A program made the position numbers and the translations under genes. A stretch of DNA of 64,000 nt from Paramagnetospirillum magnetotacticum MS-1 (GTDB taxonomy: Bacteria; Pseudomonadota; Alphaproteobacteria; Rhodospirillales; Magnetospirillaceae). Location: NCBI RefSeq assembly GCF_000829825.1, contig NZ_JXSL01000023.1, positions 1-64,000 on the forward strand, written 5' to 3'. Numbering within the stretch: position 1 is the stretch's first letter; every line of letters begins with the position of its first letter. This document shows positions 17,486-27,579 of this stretch, one piece after another. The notes under the pieces are model-generated. The model was not told the DNA's origin. It worked only from the letters and a program-made list of their open reading frames with translations, and ran no database searches.

Positions 17486-19168
17486 ATGGGAAGCGGGGAT
17501 TCGTCACTTGTTGAGAAGCTGAAGCTGCAGCGGGATCGGTTTATTGCCTTCGCATTTGCCGGTGCCGACCTGCTGTTGGAGATGAACGACGAGGACGTCG
17601 TCACCTACTCGGCCGGTGCGGGCGAGGCGCTGTACGGCATTTCCGATTCGGAACTGCTGGGCCGCCCCTTGGCCGATTTCATCTTCCCACGCGACAAGGA
17701 CAAATTCACCGATTCCATCCAGCGGCTGCGCAATTCCGGGCGGCTGGATCACACGCCGCTTTCCATGGTCGGAGCCACGGGCGCCGTTTCGCGCATGCGC
17801 ATGGCGGGCATCAAGCTGCCCCAATTCCCCACCGGCTATCATCTGGTCTTGTCGCGCGTCTCGCCCATCGCAGGCAGTGAAACCGATCAGCCGGGCCAGA
17901 CCGCCGATCCGCGGGTGCGCTTCGTCGATATGGTGCGCCAGCGCCTGAACGAGGCCAACCGCCTGGGCGAGGACTACACGCTGACCATGTTCGACCTGTC
18001 GGCGTCCAAATTCGGAGCCACCGAACCGGCTCTGCTGCAAAGCTTCCTGTCCACGCTCCATGCCGCCCTGGAGGGCTGTTCCGTCCGCCAGTCATCGGCC
18101 GGGGCCCTCAACGAACGGGCCTTTGGTCTGGTGCATGACCAGACCGTCACCTCCGGCCATGTGCAAGAGAAGGTCGACGAGGTGTTCCGCCAGTTCAGCG
18201 GCAAGGTCAAGGGCGCTTCGCTGAAGGTCCACAGCGCCTCGCTGGAAATGGACGATTCCGCCATGTCCGAGGAGGATCTGGGCAAGGCGCTGAACTACAT
18301 CATCAACGGCTTCGTGCGCGACAGCGCCAAATTCGCCATCAAATCCCTGGCCGAGGGCGCCAAGATCGCGGTGGAGGACACCCTGGTCCGGGTGCGCAAC
18401 TTCCGCAAGATGATCCGCAGCGACAAGCTGGCCTTCTTCTTCCAGCCCATGGTCAATGTCAGCACCGGCACCGTGCTGGCCTATGAGGCCTTCGGCCGCA
18501 TCGCCCATGACAAGGGCTTCTTCGCGCCGTCGCAGATCATTCCCTTCGCCACCGATGTGGGCGTCATCGGCGAATTCGATCTGATGGCCGTGAAGAAGGC
18601 CCTTCTGGCCATGAAGGCCGCCACCGACATCTCGGCCCTGGCCTCCGTCGCCGTCAACGTGTCGGGAACCTCGCTGGGCAATCCCGCTTTCTATCACTCG
18701 CTGGTCAAGATCTTAGAGGAGAACAAGCCGGTCCTCGCCCGTCTGGTTCTCGAGATCACCGATGTGGCCCGCATCTACAATCTGGACGAGGCCAGGCGCC
18801 TGCTGGCCCGCATCAAGCGCATGGGCGTGCGCCTGTCCCTGGACGATTTCGGATCGGGGGGCGCGGCCTTCGACATCTTGAAGATTCTGCCCGCCGATTA
18901 CGTCAAGATCGATCGCGACTATATTTTCGACGCGCGGGAAAAGCGTGGACGCTCGGTGCTGCGCGCCATGGTCAGCCTGACCCACGACCTGGGCATGACC
19001 GCCATCGGCGAATGTGTCGAGGACAGCCAGATGCTGAACATCCTCAAGGATGTGGGCGTCGAATACGCCCAGGGCTTCTTTTTCGCGCCCCCCGCCCTGG
19101 ATGCGGCCCGCAAGATCAAGTATTACAAGGACCACCTCAAGGCCGCCGAGCCAGCGGCGGCGGAATAG
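17486..19168 (+). CDS. PAS-EAL signalling protein, probable c-di-GMP phosphodiesterase
   Basis: A 560-aa cytoplasmic protein without membrane segments. A PAS-like domain spans about residues 15-130 (DEDVVTYSAGAGEALYGISDSELLGRPLADFI). The middle part shows no recognisable GGDEF motif. The EAL domain starts around 305. Its active-site signatures are mostly kept: YEAFGR (EAF instead of EAL), NVSG, LEITD, LDDFGSGG, KIDRDYI, GECVED and QGFFF, so it could hydrolyse c-di-GMP. It is monocistronic, divergent from livK. Confidence 0.82.
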   Translation: MGSGDSSLVEKLKLQRDRFIAFAFAGADLLLEMNDEDVVTYSAGAGEALYGISDSELLGRPLADFIFPRDKDKFTDSIQRLRNSGRLDHTPLSMVGATGAVSRMRMAGIKLPQFPTGYHLVLSRVSPIAGSETDQPGQTADPRVRFVDMVRQRLNEANRLGEDYTLTMFDLSASKFGATEPALLQSFLSTLHAALEGCSVRQSSAGALNERAFGLVHDQTVTSGHVQEKVDEVFRQFSGKVKGASLKVHSASLEMDDSAMSEEDLGKALNYIINGFVRDSAKFAIKSLAEGAKIAVEDTLVRVRNFRKMIRSDKLAFFFQPMVNVSTGTVLAYEAFGRIAHDKGFFAPSQIIPFATDVGVIGEFDLMAVKKALLAMKAATDISALASVAVNVSGTSLGNPAFYHSLVKILEENKPVLARLVLEITDVARIYNLDEARRLLARIKRMGVRLSLDDFGSGGAAFDILKILPADYVKIDRDYIFDAREKRGRSVLRAMVSLTHDLGMTAIGECVEDSQMLNILKDVGVEYAQGFFFAPPALDAARKIKYYKDHLKAAEPAAAE

Positions 19169-19297
19169 CCGGGCTCCACCGCCAGCCCCGCCCCACAAGC
19201 ACCCCCGCAATGCCGCCATACCACTGGACCCGCTCCGGTGATCTGGTATTTTCCCTCACATGCCGCTTCGTCGGCGAGGTAGCAGGGGCCATCTGAC

Positions 19298-20473
19298 ATG
19301 CATGATCCGTTGAACGCGTTTGCTCTGGGCGGTGACGTCTATATCGACGGAGCCAAGTCCGGCCCCTTGGCTGGCCTCACCTTCGCGGCCAAGGACGTCT
19401 TCGACGTCGCGGGCTATGTCACCGGGGCGGGCAATCCTGACTGGCGCCGTCTGGCCGAACCGGCCAAGCAGACCGCCTGGGCGGTCAGCGCCCTACTGGA
19501 ATCCGGCGCCCGGCTGGTGGGCAAGACCCATACCGACGAACTGACGCGCGGCATCTTCGGCGACAATTCCCATTACGGCACGCCCGACAATCCGCGCGCT
19601 CCCGGCCATGTGCCCGGCGGTTCGAGCAGCGGGTCGGCGGCGGCCGTGGCTGGCGGCCTGGCCTCCATGGCGCTGGGCACCGACACCGCCGGATCGACCC
19701 GCGTTCCCGCCTCCTTCTGCGGCGTTTACGGCCTGCGCCCCACATTGGGCACCATCCCCATGGACGGAGTGCTGTCCCAATCCAACACTTTCGACACCGT
19801 CGGCCTGCTGGCCGATGACGCGGAAATCCTCGGCCTGATGGGCGAGGCTCTGCTGCGCAAGAAGATCAAGGACGTCCGTCCTGCCCAGGCCGTGGTGCTG
19901 GAAGACGCCATGGAGGCTTCGGACCCGGCCGTGGCTGCCGCCATCGAAGCCGCCCTGCCCCGCATCAAGGACGCCGTCGCCCCCATCACCCGCGGCCGCA
20001 AGGTCTCGCCGGTGCCGCTGGCCGATTGGGTCGAGCATCAGAACGCCATTCAGGGCCGCGAGGCCTGGGAGCGTTTCGGCGAGTGGATCAACAATTCCAA
20101 TCCCCGCTTCGGCTTCGAAGTGGCGGATAATTTCCTGCGCGGTTCCAAGGTGTCGCAACGCACCCTGTCGGCGGCCCGTGGCTTCCGCCTGCGTGCCAAG
20201 CGCTGGGTCCAGGAAGCGCTGGAAGGCAATGCCGTGCTGGTGCTGCCCACCACGCCGGTCACCGCGCCGCCCGTTCATTCGCCCCGCTCGGTGATGTGGG
20301 AGATCCGCCATCGCATGGTCAGCCTGACCACCATCGCGGGCATGGCGGGCTGCCCGCAGATCAGCCTGCCGCTTTGCAAGGTGGACGGCCTGCCGGTGGG
20401 CCTGTCGCTGATCGGCCCGCGCGGCTCTGACGCCCTGCTGCTGGCGGCGGCGCGGCGAATCGGCAAGGCCTAG
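19298..20473 (+). CDS. Amidase-signature family amidase
   Basis: A 391-aa cytosolic hydrolase of the Ser-cisSer-Lys amidase family. The catalytic Lys is in TFAAKDVFD (Lys32), the Gly/Ser-rich loop is PGGSSSGSAAAVAGG and the nucleophile lies in GTDTAGSTRVPASFCGVYGLRP. It is shorter than GatA (about 480 aa) and lacks glutamyl-tRNA amidotransferase neighbours, so it is a stand-alone amidase of unknown substrate. The start at 19298 follows a weak AGGGGCC. A hairpin-rich repeat follows. Confidence 0.88.
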   Translation: MHDPLNAFALGGDVYIDGAKSGPLAGLTFAAKDVFDVAGYVTGAGNPDWRRLAEPAKQTAWAVSALLESGARLVGKTHTDELTRGIFGDNSHYGTPDNPRAPGHVPGGSSSGSAAAVAGGLASMALGTDTAGSTRVPASFCGVYGLRPTLGTIPMDGVLSQSNTFDTVGLLADDAEILGLMGEALLRKKIKDVRPAQAVVLEDAMEASDPAVAAAIEAALPRIKDAVAPITRGRKVSPVPLADWVEHQNAIQGREAWERFGEWINNSNPRFGFEVADNFLRGSKVSQRTLSAARGFRLRAKRWVQEALEGNAVLVLPTTPVTAPPVHSPRSVMWEIRHRMVSLTTIAGMAGCPQISLPLCKVDGLPVGLSLIGPRGSDALLLAAARRIGKA

Positions 20474-20480
20474 AAAGATT

Positions 20481-20599
20481 TCGGGGGCAATTGCCCCCGA
20501 TCCCCCCATCGGGAGGCATGGCCTCCCGAACCCTCTCCTCATTTGAAACTCAAAGGGGGTATGGGGCATCGCCCCATGCGGGCGCGGGCGGCAGCCCGG
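20481..20599. repeat. Cluster of four to five perfect hairpins (REP-like intergenic element)
   Basis: Within 120 bp after the amidase stop are consecutive palindromes: TCGGGGGCAATTGCCCCCGA (20481-20500), TCGGGAGGC-ATG-GCCTCCCGA (20509-20529), TTTGA-AAC-TCAAA (20542-20554), ATGGGGC-ATC-GCCCCAT (20561-20577) and CGGGC-GGCA-GCCCG near 20586-20599. The first could terminate the amidase transcript. The regular series is more like an interspersed extragenic repeat than a simple terminator. Confidence 0.7.
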
Positions 20600-20621
20600 C
20601 CTCAGGGCGGCGACTTTTCCT

Positions 20622-21494
20622 TCAGAACCCCCTGATCCACCGGGGCCGCACCCCCGCTCCCTCGTCCAGGGCGGCGTCGATGCGGGCCAGCAGTTTGTCC
20701 TTGTCACGGGGCAGATTACCGGCCAGGGCCAGGGCGTTGCTGGCGTGGTTGGAGCGGAAGATCACCGGCGACGGCGGATTGAGACGCTCGAGCAGACGGC
20801 GCAGTTCCACCAGCACGCCGCGATCGTCCTGCCATTGGAAATCTTCGCCCATGCGTTCAAAGAAGCGGGGCGCCACATTGGTCTCCAATCCCAGTTGCAG
20901 GGTCGAGAGATAGACCGGCGGCGCCCGATTGACCAGATCGGCGGTACCGTCCATGTGGTCCTCCCAGCCATTCTTCCCCGCCAGACCCAGGATCACCGTG
21001 GCCGAAACCTTGAGACCGCATTGGCGGGCCTTGGCCAGGGCTGATTCCATCTGTTTGGCCGAGCCCTTGGCGATACGCTTCAACACCATGTCCGAGCCGG
21101 ACTCGATCCCCAGATAGACCAGGCCCAGACGCTTCGCCTTCAGCAGGGCGATATCGTCCTCGCTCTTGCCCAGAATATCGAAGGGCGTGGCATAGGCGGA
21201 AATGCGCTGCAAATCCGCAAAGCGCAAAGCCAGATGATCGCAGATGGCGGCAAGGGCCTCGGTGGGCAGACAGTAGGCGTCGCCATCGGCCAGGAAGACC
21301 CTGCGAGCCTCGGGCCATTCGCGGGCCGCCTCGTCGATATGGGCAAAGACACCATCCAAAGGTCGTGCACGAAAGACCTTCTGCTTGTACATGGAGCAGA
21401 AGCTGCACTGGTTATAACGACAGCCATAGGTCGCCTGAATGATCAAATTATCACCTTCAGACGGCGGCCTCCACAATGGAAAGTCGCACTCCAT
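20622..21494 (-). CDS. Radical SAM protein of unknown function
   Basis: A 290-aa radical SAM enzyme with a cluster motif spaced CX4CX2C (YGCRYNQCSFCSMYKQ), a variant known in a B12/radical-SAM-like group, followed by FLADGDAYCLP and YLGIESGSDMVLKRI. No B12 or auxiliary-cluster domain is evident; the C-terminus is KLLARIDAALDEG. ATG 21494 follows GAGGTGGAT; TTG 21509 is less likely. It stands alone between a hairpin repeat and a chemoreceptor. Substrate unknown. Confidence 0.82.
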   Translation of the reverse strand: MECDFPLWRPPSEGDNLIIQATYGCRYNQCSFCSMYKQKVFRARPLDGVFAHIDEAAREWPEARRVFLADGDAYCLPTEALAAICDHLALRFADLQRISAYATPFDILGKSEDDIALLKAKRLGLVYLGIESGSDMVLKRIAKGSAKQMESALAKARQCGLKVSATVILGLAGKNGWEDHMDGTADLVNRAPPVYLSTLQLGLETNVAPRFFERMGEDFQWQDDRGVLVELRRLLERLNPPSPVIFRSNHASNALALAGNLPRDKDKLLARIDAALDEGAGVRPRWIRGF

Positions 21495-21761
21495 ATCCAC
21501 CTCACACAAGTTCTAAATGCGTATATGTGATTTCCATAAAACTCCACATAGAATAGAACTCTGTAAATGCATTACCGACACATCTTAACCAGCATTTTAA
21601 TCAAAACATTTCTGCGAATTTCAATCCAATTGGCGGCCACTTTGCTATTGACTCGCAATGGCCCAGGTATTACCCCTGGTGTAGGTAGAACACCCTATGC
21701 GCCATACGGCATAGACGTATGCCATGGCTGGTTGTTCACGGAAGCGGTACTGGAGGGCAAG

Positions 21762-23771
21762 ATGGCACTGTCGGATATTCGGATCTCTGCCAAGGTCAAT
21801 TTCGGGTTCGGCGCTGTCCTGGCACTTCTGGGACTCGTGGGAATCATGGGCTATAACAGCCTGGGAACCGCCGACGACAACTTCCAGACCTATCGCGGCA
21901 TCGCGCGCGAGACCAACAGCATCGGCCGAATTCAAGCCAATGTGCTGAAAATCCGCCTGGACGCCAAGGACTTCCTGATCAATGCCGACGAACACGACAT
22001 CACCAACCTGAAGGACGCGGCCAAGACCGCCGATGCCGTCATCGCCGAATTGCTCAAAGACGTTCACGACCCGGATCAGATCAACAAGATTAAGACCATC
22101 GATAAGGAGATGGATCTCTATACCGCCACCTTCGACAAGGTCGCCGATCTGCGCAAGAAGGAAAACGACCTGACCGACAACCGGTTGGGCAAGTCCGGGC
22201 CGGAATTGGAAAAGGCGCTGACCGCCCTGATGGACGCCTCCATGAAGGACGGCGACGGAGATATGGCGGTGCGCGTCGGCACGGCGCTGCGCGACTCACT
22301 TATCGCCCGCCTCTACGCCCAGAAGTTTCTGATCGCCGGTTCCGAAGACTTTCATAAGCGCGTCCTGGCCGAACTGAACGGCGCGGGTTCGGTTCTGGGT
22401 GAAATCATGCCACGCCTGTCCGGCCGTCGGCTGCAACTTGCCTCCCAGGCTCAAACCGCCCTGGACGCCTATATCACCGGCTATGCCGAACTCCACGCCA
22501 CCAACACTGAGCGCAGGCGGCTGGTTCACGAGATTCTCGACAAGGTCGGACCGAAAGTCGCCGATCTGGTGGAGGCATTCAAGCTTGGCCTCAAGTCCCA
22601 GCAGGACGAATTGGGTCCGCGCGCCTCCGCCGCCGTTCATTCCGCCCGCACCACGGTGATGACGGCCGGAATCATCGCCTTCATCTTAGGAATCGGCGCC
22701 GCCTTTCTGATCGGCCGCGGCATCACCGGACCGGTTAATGCCATGACCCGGGCCATGGGTATCCTGGCGGGTGGCGACACTTCCGTGGCCATTCCCGCCA
22801 CCGGCCAGAAGGACGAGATCGGCGAGATGGCCCAGGCCGTCCAGGTGTTCAAGGACAACGCCATCCGCGTCACCGCCATGCAAAAGGAGCAGGAGGAAGC
22901 CAAGGCCCGCGCCGAAGCCGAACGCCGCCAGGCCATGCTCAACATGGCCGACAATTTCGAAGCCGCCGTCATGGGTCTGGTCAAGTCCGTCGCCGCCCAG
23001 GCCACGGAAATGCAGGCCACCGCCCAGGGAATGTCGGCGGCCGCCGATCAGGGCAACGCCCAGGCTTCCACCGTGGCCGCCGCCGCCGAGCAGGCCACCG
23101 CCAATGTCCAGACCGTCGCGGCGGCCGCCGAGGAACTGTCGTCTTCCATCAGCGAAATCAGCCGTCAGGTTGCCCAGGCGGCCCAGATCTCCAAGACCGC
23201 CTCCGACGAGACCGCCCGGACCAACACCATGGTCCAGGGGCTGGCCGCCGCCGCAGACAAGATCGGCGAGGTGGTGAACCTCATCAACGATATCGCGTCT
23301 CAGACCAACCTGCTGGCGCTCAACGCCACCATCGAGGCCGCGCGGGCCGGTGATGCGGGTAAGGGCTTCGCCGTGGTCGCCAACGAGGTGAAGAACCTGG
23401 CCAACCAAACGGGGCGCGCCACCGAGGAAATCAGCAACCAGATCGGGGCCGTTCAGGAAGAGACTCGCCGCGCCGTGGAGGCCATCGGCAGCATCGGCAC
23501 GGTGATCGAACAGGTGCGCCAGATTTCGTCGGGCATCGCCTCGGCGGTGGAAGAACAAGGGGCCGCCACCCAGGAAATCGCCCGCAACGTCCAGCAGGCC
23601 GCCCAAGGCACTCAGGAGGTTTCCTCCAATATCGGCGGCGTGTCGGAAGCGGCATCGAGCACTGGGGCCGCCGCCAATGACGTGCTGGTCGCCGCCGGAG
23701 ACCTGTCCAAGAACTCGGAAAAGCTCAGTTCCGAGGTCAACACCTTCCTGTCCAGGGTCCGCACGGGCTGA
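21762..23771 (+). CDS. Methyl-accepting chemotaxis protein
   Basis: A 669-aa transmembrane chemoreceptor. TM1 lies near residues 10-32 ([22 protein letters not shown]). An all-helical periplasmic sensor of about 260 residues follows, long enough for a helical bimodular (HBM) type. TM2 lies near 290-310, then HAMP ([17 protein letters not shown]) and the signalling tip [37 protein letters not shown] 21762 has GGAGGGCAAG upstream; the frame to 21567 reads through an AT-rich leader. A hairpin terminator follows the stop. The ligand is unknown. Confidence 0.93.
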   Translation: MALSDIRISAKVNFGFGAVLALLGLVGIMGYNSLGTADDNFQTYRGIARETNSIGRIQANVLKIRLDAKDFLINADEHDITNLKDAAKTADAVIAELLKDVHDPDQINKIKTIDKEMDLYTATFDKVADLRKKENDLTDNRLGKSGPELEKALTALMDASMKDGDGDMAVRVGTALRDSLIARLYAQKFLIAGSEDFHKRVLAELNGAGSVLGEIMPRLSGRRLQLASQAQTALDAYITGYAELHATNTERRRLVHEILDKVGPKVADLVEAFKLGLKSQQDELGPRASAAVHSARTTVMTAGIIAFILGIGAAFLIGRGITGPVNAMTRAMGILAGGDTSVAIPATGQKDEIGEMAQAVQVFKDNAIRVTAMQKEQEEAKARAEAERRQAMLNMADNFEAAVMGLVKSVAAQATEMQATAQGMSAAADQGNAQASTVAAAAEQATANVQTVAAAAEELSSSISEISRQVAQAAQISKTASDETARTNTMVQGLAAAADKIGEVVNLINDIASQTNLLALNATIEAARAGDAGKGFAVVANEVKNLANQTGRATEEISNQIGAVQEETRRAVEAIGSIGTVIEQVRQISSGIASAVEEQGAATQEIARNVQQAAQGTQEVSSNIGGVSEAASSTGAAANDVLVAAGDLSKNSEKLSSEVNTFLSRVRTG

Positions 23772-23776
23772 TATTG

Positions 23777-23795
23777 GAGCGCCGGGCGGGCGCTC
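23777..23795. terminator. Bidirectional hairpin between chemoreceptor and gor
   Basis: A 7-bp perfect stem GAGCGCC/GGCGCTC (23777-23795) with a 5-nt G-rich loop sits between the two convergent stop codons. There is no T-tract, so it may act weakly in both directions. Confidence 0.5.
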
Positions 23796-25150
23796 TAGTC
23801 CGCCCGCTTGTCGCGCATGGTGACCAGTTCCTCCGCCGCTGTGGGATGAATGCCCACAGTGGCGTCGAACTGGGCCTTGGTGGCCCCGCATTTCAGCGCC
23901 ACGGCAAAGCCCTGGACAATCTCGGGGGCATCCGAACCCACCATATGGACGCCCAGCACCCGGTCACTGGCCCGGTCCACCACCAGCTTCATCATGGTGC
24001 GCTCCTCGCGCCCCGCCAGGATGTTGCGCATGAGCTTGAAGCGCGACAGATAGACATCGATGGCGCCATAGCGTTTTGACGCCTCGGCCTCGGTCAGCCC
24101 CACCGTCCCCACCGGCGGCAGGGAGAACACCGCCGAGGGGATGTTGTCGTAATCCATGGCGGTAGACTGGCCCAGAAAGGCCGTGCGCACGAAGGCCATG
24201 GCCTCGTTGATGGCCACGGGGGTGAGGTTCACGCGATCGGTGACGTCACCCACCGCCCAGATATTGCGCACCGAGGTCCGCGACAGGGCGTCGACCATGA
24301 CGGCGCCCTTGGAATTGAGCACCACACCGGCCTTTTCCAGTCCCAGCCCCTCGGTATTGGGCACCCGTCCGGTGGCATACATCACCAGATCGGCCTCCAG
24401 GCTGTCGCCGTCCGAGAGCAGCACGCAGTAGCCGTGGCCGCGTCGCTCGATGGCGCGCACCTGGGTGGTGGTACGCAGTTCCACGCCCTTCTTCCCCATC
24501 TCCTCGGCCAAAGTCGCTCGGATATCGGCGTCGAAACCGCGCAGCAGAGTGTCACCGCGCAGCACCAGGGTGACGCCCACGCCCAGAGCATTGAAGATTC
24601 CGGCGAATTCCACGGCGATATAGCCACCACCGACGATCACCACCCGCTCGGGCAACTGCATCAGATCCAGGGCCTGATCCGAGGTGACGGCATGTTCGAT
24701 GCCCGGCACATCGGGAAGCGACGGCCGCCCCCCGGTAGCGACCAGGATGGTCTCGGCGCTCAGGACCTGAAGCCCCACCTGCACCGTATGGGCATCGAGC
24801 AGATGGCCCTTGCCCTCCACCACGGTGACGCCGGGCTCCTTGAGCAGGCGCATATAGACGCCTTCGAGTCGCTGTAACTCGACATTCTTGGCGGCGACCA
24901 GACGGGCCCAATCGAAATCGGCGCCCTCCAGGCTCCATCCAAACCCTAAGGAATCCGCCAGATCCTCGGCGAAGCGGGCGCCGTAGACCAGCAGCTTCTT
25001 GGGCACACAGCCGCGCATGACGCAGGTTCCGCCGACCCGGCTGCTTTCCACCACCGCCACTTTGCGCCCCGCCGCCGCCGCCATGCGGCAGGCCCGCACG
25101 CCGCCGGAACCGGCGCCCAGCGTGATCAGGTCGTAGTCGTAGTCGGGCAT
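23795..25150 (-). CDS. gor: Glutathione-disulfide reductase
   Basis: A 451-aa class I pyridine nucleotide-disulfide oxidoreductase. FAD motif DYDLITLGAGSGGVRACRMAA, redox-active disulfide GGTCVMRGCVPKK (CX4C), NADPH-binding VVIVGGGYIAVEFAGI and the C-terminal catalytic His-Glu in GIHPTAAEELVTMR. It regenerates reduced glutathione in the cytosol. ATG 25150 begins MPDYDYDLI; the longer open frame upstream overlaps a divergent gene and is a shadow. Alternative disulfide reductases are less likely given the GCVPKK and HPTAAEE signatures. Confidence 0.93.
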   Translation of the reverse strand: MPDYDYDLITLGAGSGGVRACRMAAAAGRKVAVVESSRVGGTCVMRGCVPKKLLVYGARFAEDLADSLGFGWSLEGADFDWARLVAAKNVELQRLEGVYMRLLKEPGVTVVEGKGHLLDAHTVQVGLQVLSAETILVATGGRPSLPDVPGIEHAVTSDQALDLMQLPERVVIVGGGYIAVEFAGIFNALGVGVTLVLRGDTLLRGFDADIRATLAEEMGKKGVELRTTTQVRAIERRGHGYCVLLSDGDSLEADLVMYATGRVPNTEGLGLEKAGVVLNSKGAVMVDALSRTSVRNIWAVGDVTDRVNLTPVAINEAMAFVRTAFLGQSTAMDYDNIPSAVFSLPPVGTVGLTEAEASKRYGAIDVYLSRFKLMRNILAGREERTMMKLVVDRASDRVLGVHMVGSDAPEIVQGFAVALKCGATKAQFDATVGIHPTAAEELVTMRDKRAD

Positions 25151-25191
25151 GAAATGTCCTTGGGGCAGATCGGTTCGCGTGTCGCAATCAA

Positions 25192-25219
25192 CTTGGCATG
25201 CCGGAGCGGGCATGCCAAG
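25192..25219. promoter_or_regulatory. Long perfect inverted repeat between gor and MFS gene
   Basis: CTTGGCATGCC (25192-25202) and GGCATGCCAAG (25209-25219) form an 11-bp perfect stem with a 6-nt loop, midway between divergent gor (start 25150) and the MFS gene (start 25250). It could be an operator for both genes or an mRNA hairpin in the transporter leader. Confidence 0.5.
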
Positions 25220-25249
25220 GTGCCAGGAGTTTTGTTGCAAGGACCAACA

Positions 25250-26500
25250 ATGTCCGACCATCCCATCATCCGCCGCCTGCCCTTCCATTACGCCTGGGCC
25301 ATCGTAGCTGCCGGATGCATCGGCCTGTTCGCGGCACTGGGGTTGGGGCGCTTCGCCCTTGGCATGCTGCTGCCCTCCATGGGGCTGTCCCTGGATCTGT
25401 CGCGCAGCGAGATGGGCTGGATCTCGACGGGCAATTTCATCGGCTATATGGCCGCCGTGACCTTGGGCGGGCGCATGGTCGCCCGCTGGGGGGCGCGCAA
25501 GACCGTGGTGGCCGGGCTCGGCCTGGTGGGGCTGTCCATGATCGCGGTATCCTGGGCCGGAAGCTTTGGCCAGGTGCTGGGGCTCTACGTCCTGACCGGC
25601 TTTGGCAGCGGCGCCGCCAATGTACCGGTGATGGGGCTGATCGCCCACTGGTTCGGCCGCCGGGTCAGGGGCCGCGCCGCCGGTTTCGTGGTGATCGGCT
25701 CGGGCTTCGCCATCATGACCGCCGGAATCCTGATCCCCGCCATCAATGCCGCGTATGGCGCCGAGGGCTGGCGCTTTGCCTGGATGGTGATCGGCCTGAT
25801 GGTCCTGACCACGGCCCTGATCGATCTTCTGGTACTGCGCAATCATCCCTCCGAAATGGGGCTCGAACCGGTAACCGGACTGGTCTCGGCCGAGCCCGGA
25901 ACCCCCACCTCCGTCTGTGCCGCCGCCCCCTCGCCCGCCGCCAAGCGGCGCATCCTGGCCCATCTGGGTGCGGTCTATGCCGCCTTCGGCTTCACCTATG
26001 TGATCTATGCCACCTTCATCGTCACCGCCCTGGTGCAAGAGCGCGGATTTCCCGAATCCACCGCAGGCGTCTTCTGGTCGTGGATCGGATTTCTGTCCCT
26101 GGCCTCGGGGCCGGTGTTTGGCGGCCTGTCCGACCGCATCGGACGCCGCGCCGGATTGATGATCGTCTTCGCCTGCCAGGCCACGGCCTATGTGCTGGTG
26201 GCGCTGCCCTTGCCCGAACCGTTCCTTTACGCCTCCATCGCCCTGTTCGGGCTGGTGGTCTGGGCGGTGCCCTCCATCATGGCGGCGGCGGTGGGCGACT
26301 ATCTCGGGCCGGAACAGGCGGCGGCCTCATTCGGCACCATCACCCTGATCTTCGCGCTCGGCCAGATCTGCGGCCCAGCGGTGGCGGGCTGGATGGCCGA
26401 TGCCTGGGGCAGCTTTTCCGGCGCCTTCGCCATGGCGGCGGTGGTGGCGGGACTGGGCATCGCCGGAGCGGCGTTTCTGCCCAAGCCTAAGAAGACGTGA
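25250..26500 (+). CDS. Major facilitator superfamily transporter
   Basis: A 416-aa inner-membrane carrier with twelve predicted helices. The MFS inter-helix motif is GGRMVARWGARKTVV after TM2 and GGLSDRIGRRAGLM in the second half. RFALGMLLPSMG in TM1 is reminiscent of the YbfB/oxalate-formate-antiporter-like branch. Substrate unknown. ATG 25250 follows AAGGACCAAC. It is divergent from gor and convergent with the next gene, whose stop abuts it. Confidence 0.85.
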   Translation: MSDHPIIRRLPFHYAWAIVAAGCIGLFAALGLGRFALGMLLPSMGLSLDLSRSEMGWISTGNFIGYMAAVTLGGRMVARWGARKTVVAGLGLVGLSMIAVSWAGSFGQVLGLYVLTGFGSGAANVPVMGLIAHWFGRRVRGRAAGFVVIGSGFAIMTAGILIPAINAAYGAEGWRFAWMVIGLMVLTTALIDLLVLRNHPSEMGLEPVTGLVSAEPGTPTSVCAAAPSPAAKRRILAHLGAVYAAFGFTYVIYATFIVTALVQERGFPESTAGVFWSWIGFLSLASGPVFGGLSDRIGRRAGLMIVFACQATAYVLVALPLPEPFLYASIALFGLVVWAVPSIMAAAVGDYLGPEQAAASFGTITLIFALGQICGPAVAGWMADAWGSFSGAFAMAAVVAGLGIAGAAFLPKPKKT

Positions 26501-27478
26501 TCACACCTCGTCCTGCCACTGGCGGGCGATGATCCCGGCGGCAATCAGCTGGATCAGGTGATAGAGGATGGTCGGCGCGATGATCAGTCCCAAAGCGGGC
26601 GAAGCGCCGAACATGATCTTGGCCATGGGCACCCCGGTGGCCAGCGACTTCTTGGTGCCGCAGAACACGCCGGCGATGGCGTCCTCGCGGTTGAAACCCA
26701 ACGCCTTGCACACCAGACGCAGCAGGAGGAAGACGAAGGCGAAGAGAAGGGCCGCGCCCCCCACCGCTTGCGCCACGAATCCTCCGCCCTGTCCGTCCCA
26801 GATTCCCTCGGCCACCGAATCCGAGAAGGAGTTGAAGACGATCAGCAAAATGGTGAGGCGATCCAGGGATTTCAGCCAAGACACGTTGCGCTCGATCCAG
26901 CCCCGCACCCAAGGCCGCAGGACCTGGCCCAGAACGATGGGCAGCAGGACCAGCAGCACGATCTTGAGCAGAACCCGGCCCAGATCCAGCGAGGCGCCGC
27001 TGGACGACAGATACCAATTGACCCAAAGCGGGGTCAGCACCACGCCCAGCAGGCTGGACAAGGTCGCATTGAAGATGGCCCCCGCCACATTGCCCCGCGC
27101 GATGGAGGTCATGGCCACCGAGGACGAAATGGTCGATGGCAGCGCCGCCAGGAAGAAGAAGCCCAGCATCAGCTCGGAGCCGATCCGTCCATCCAGCGCC
27201 AGGGCCGCACCCCAGGCCAGGGCGGGAAACAGCACGAAGGTGGAGCTTTGAACCACCAGATGCAGCCGCCAGTTCATCAGTCCGGCCTTCATGCGCTCGG
27301 GCGGCAAGGTCAGGCCATAGAGCAGGAAGACCAGGGCCACGCCGTAAACGGTGATGCTATCCATGTAAAGATGGCCGCCGCTCTTGCCGAAATCGGGCAA
27401 AACCCAGGCCAGCCCCACCATGGAGACCAACCCCAGCAGGAAACCGTCGATACCGATACGGGCGAGAAGCTTGAACAC
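26501..27478 (-). CDS. SBF-like (bile acid:sodium symporter-like) carrier, YfeH type
   Basis: A 325-aa membrane protein with about nine or ten helices. Markers are FLLYGLTLPPERMKAGLMNWRLH near the N-terminus, FFLAALPSTISSSVAMTSIARGN in the middle and GVFCGTKKSLATGVPMAKIMF near the end, typical of the SBF-like (YfeH) branch rather than true bile-acid carriers. I place the start at GTG 27478 (VFKLLARIGIDGF) behind CCGAGG; the longer frame to 27556 is poor. Substrate unknown. Confidence 0.78.
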   Translation of the reverse strand: MFKLLARIGIDGFLLGLVSMVGLAWVLPDFGKSGGHLYMDSITVYGVALVFLLYGLTLPPERMKAGLMNWRLHLVVQSSTFVLFPALAWGAALALDGRIGSELMLGFFFLAALPSTISSSVAMTSIARGNVAGAIFNATLSSLLGVVLTPLWVNWYLSSSGASLDLGRVLLKIVLLVLLPIVLGQVLRPWVRGWIERNVSWLKSLDRLTILLIVFNSFSDSVAEGIWDGQGGGFVAQAVGGAALLFAFVFLLLRLVCKALGFNREDAIAGVFCGTKKSLATGVPMAKIMFGASPALGLIIAPTILYHLIQLIAAGIIARQWQDEV

Positions 27479-27579
27479 AGGAATACCTCGGACAGGCCGG
27501 TGCGGCGGGAACACTACCCGAAGCCACACCCCCTTTTGCAAGGACTTCGAGATCATCGACTTTTTACGCGGTCTCTGGC

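Noticed and set aside
25151-26038. Upstream extension of the gor frame
   Set aside because: It overlaps the divergent MFS gene and lacks any domain; glutathione reductase begins at MPDYDYDLI (25150).
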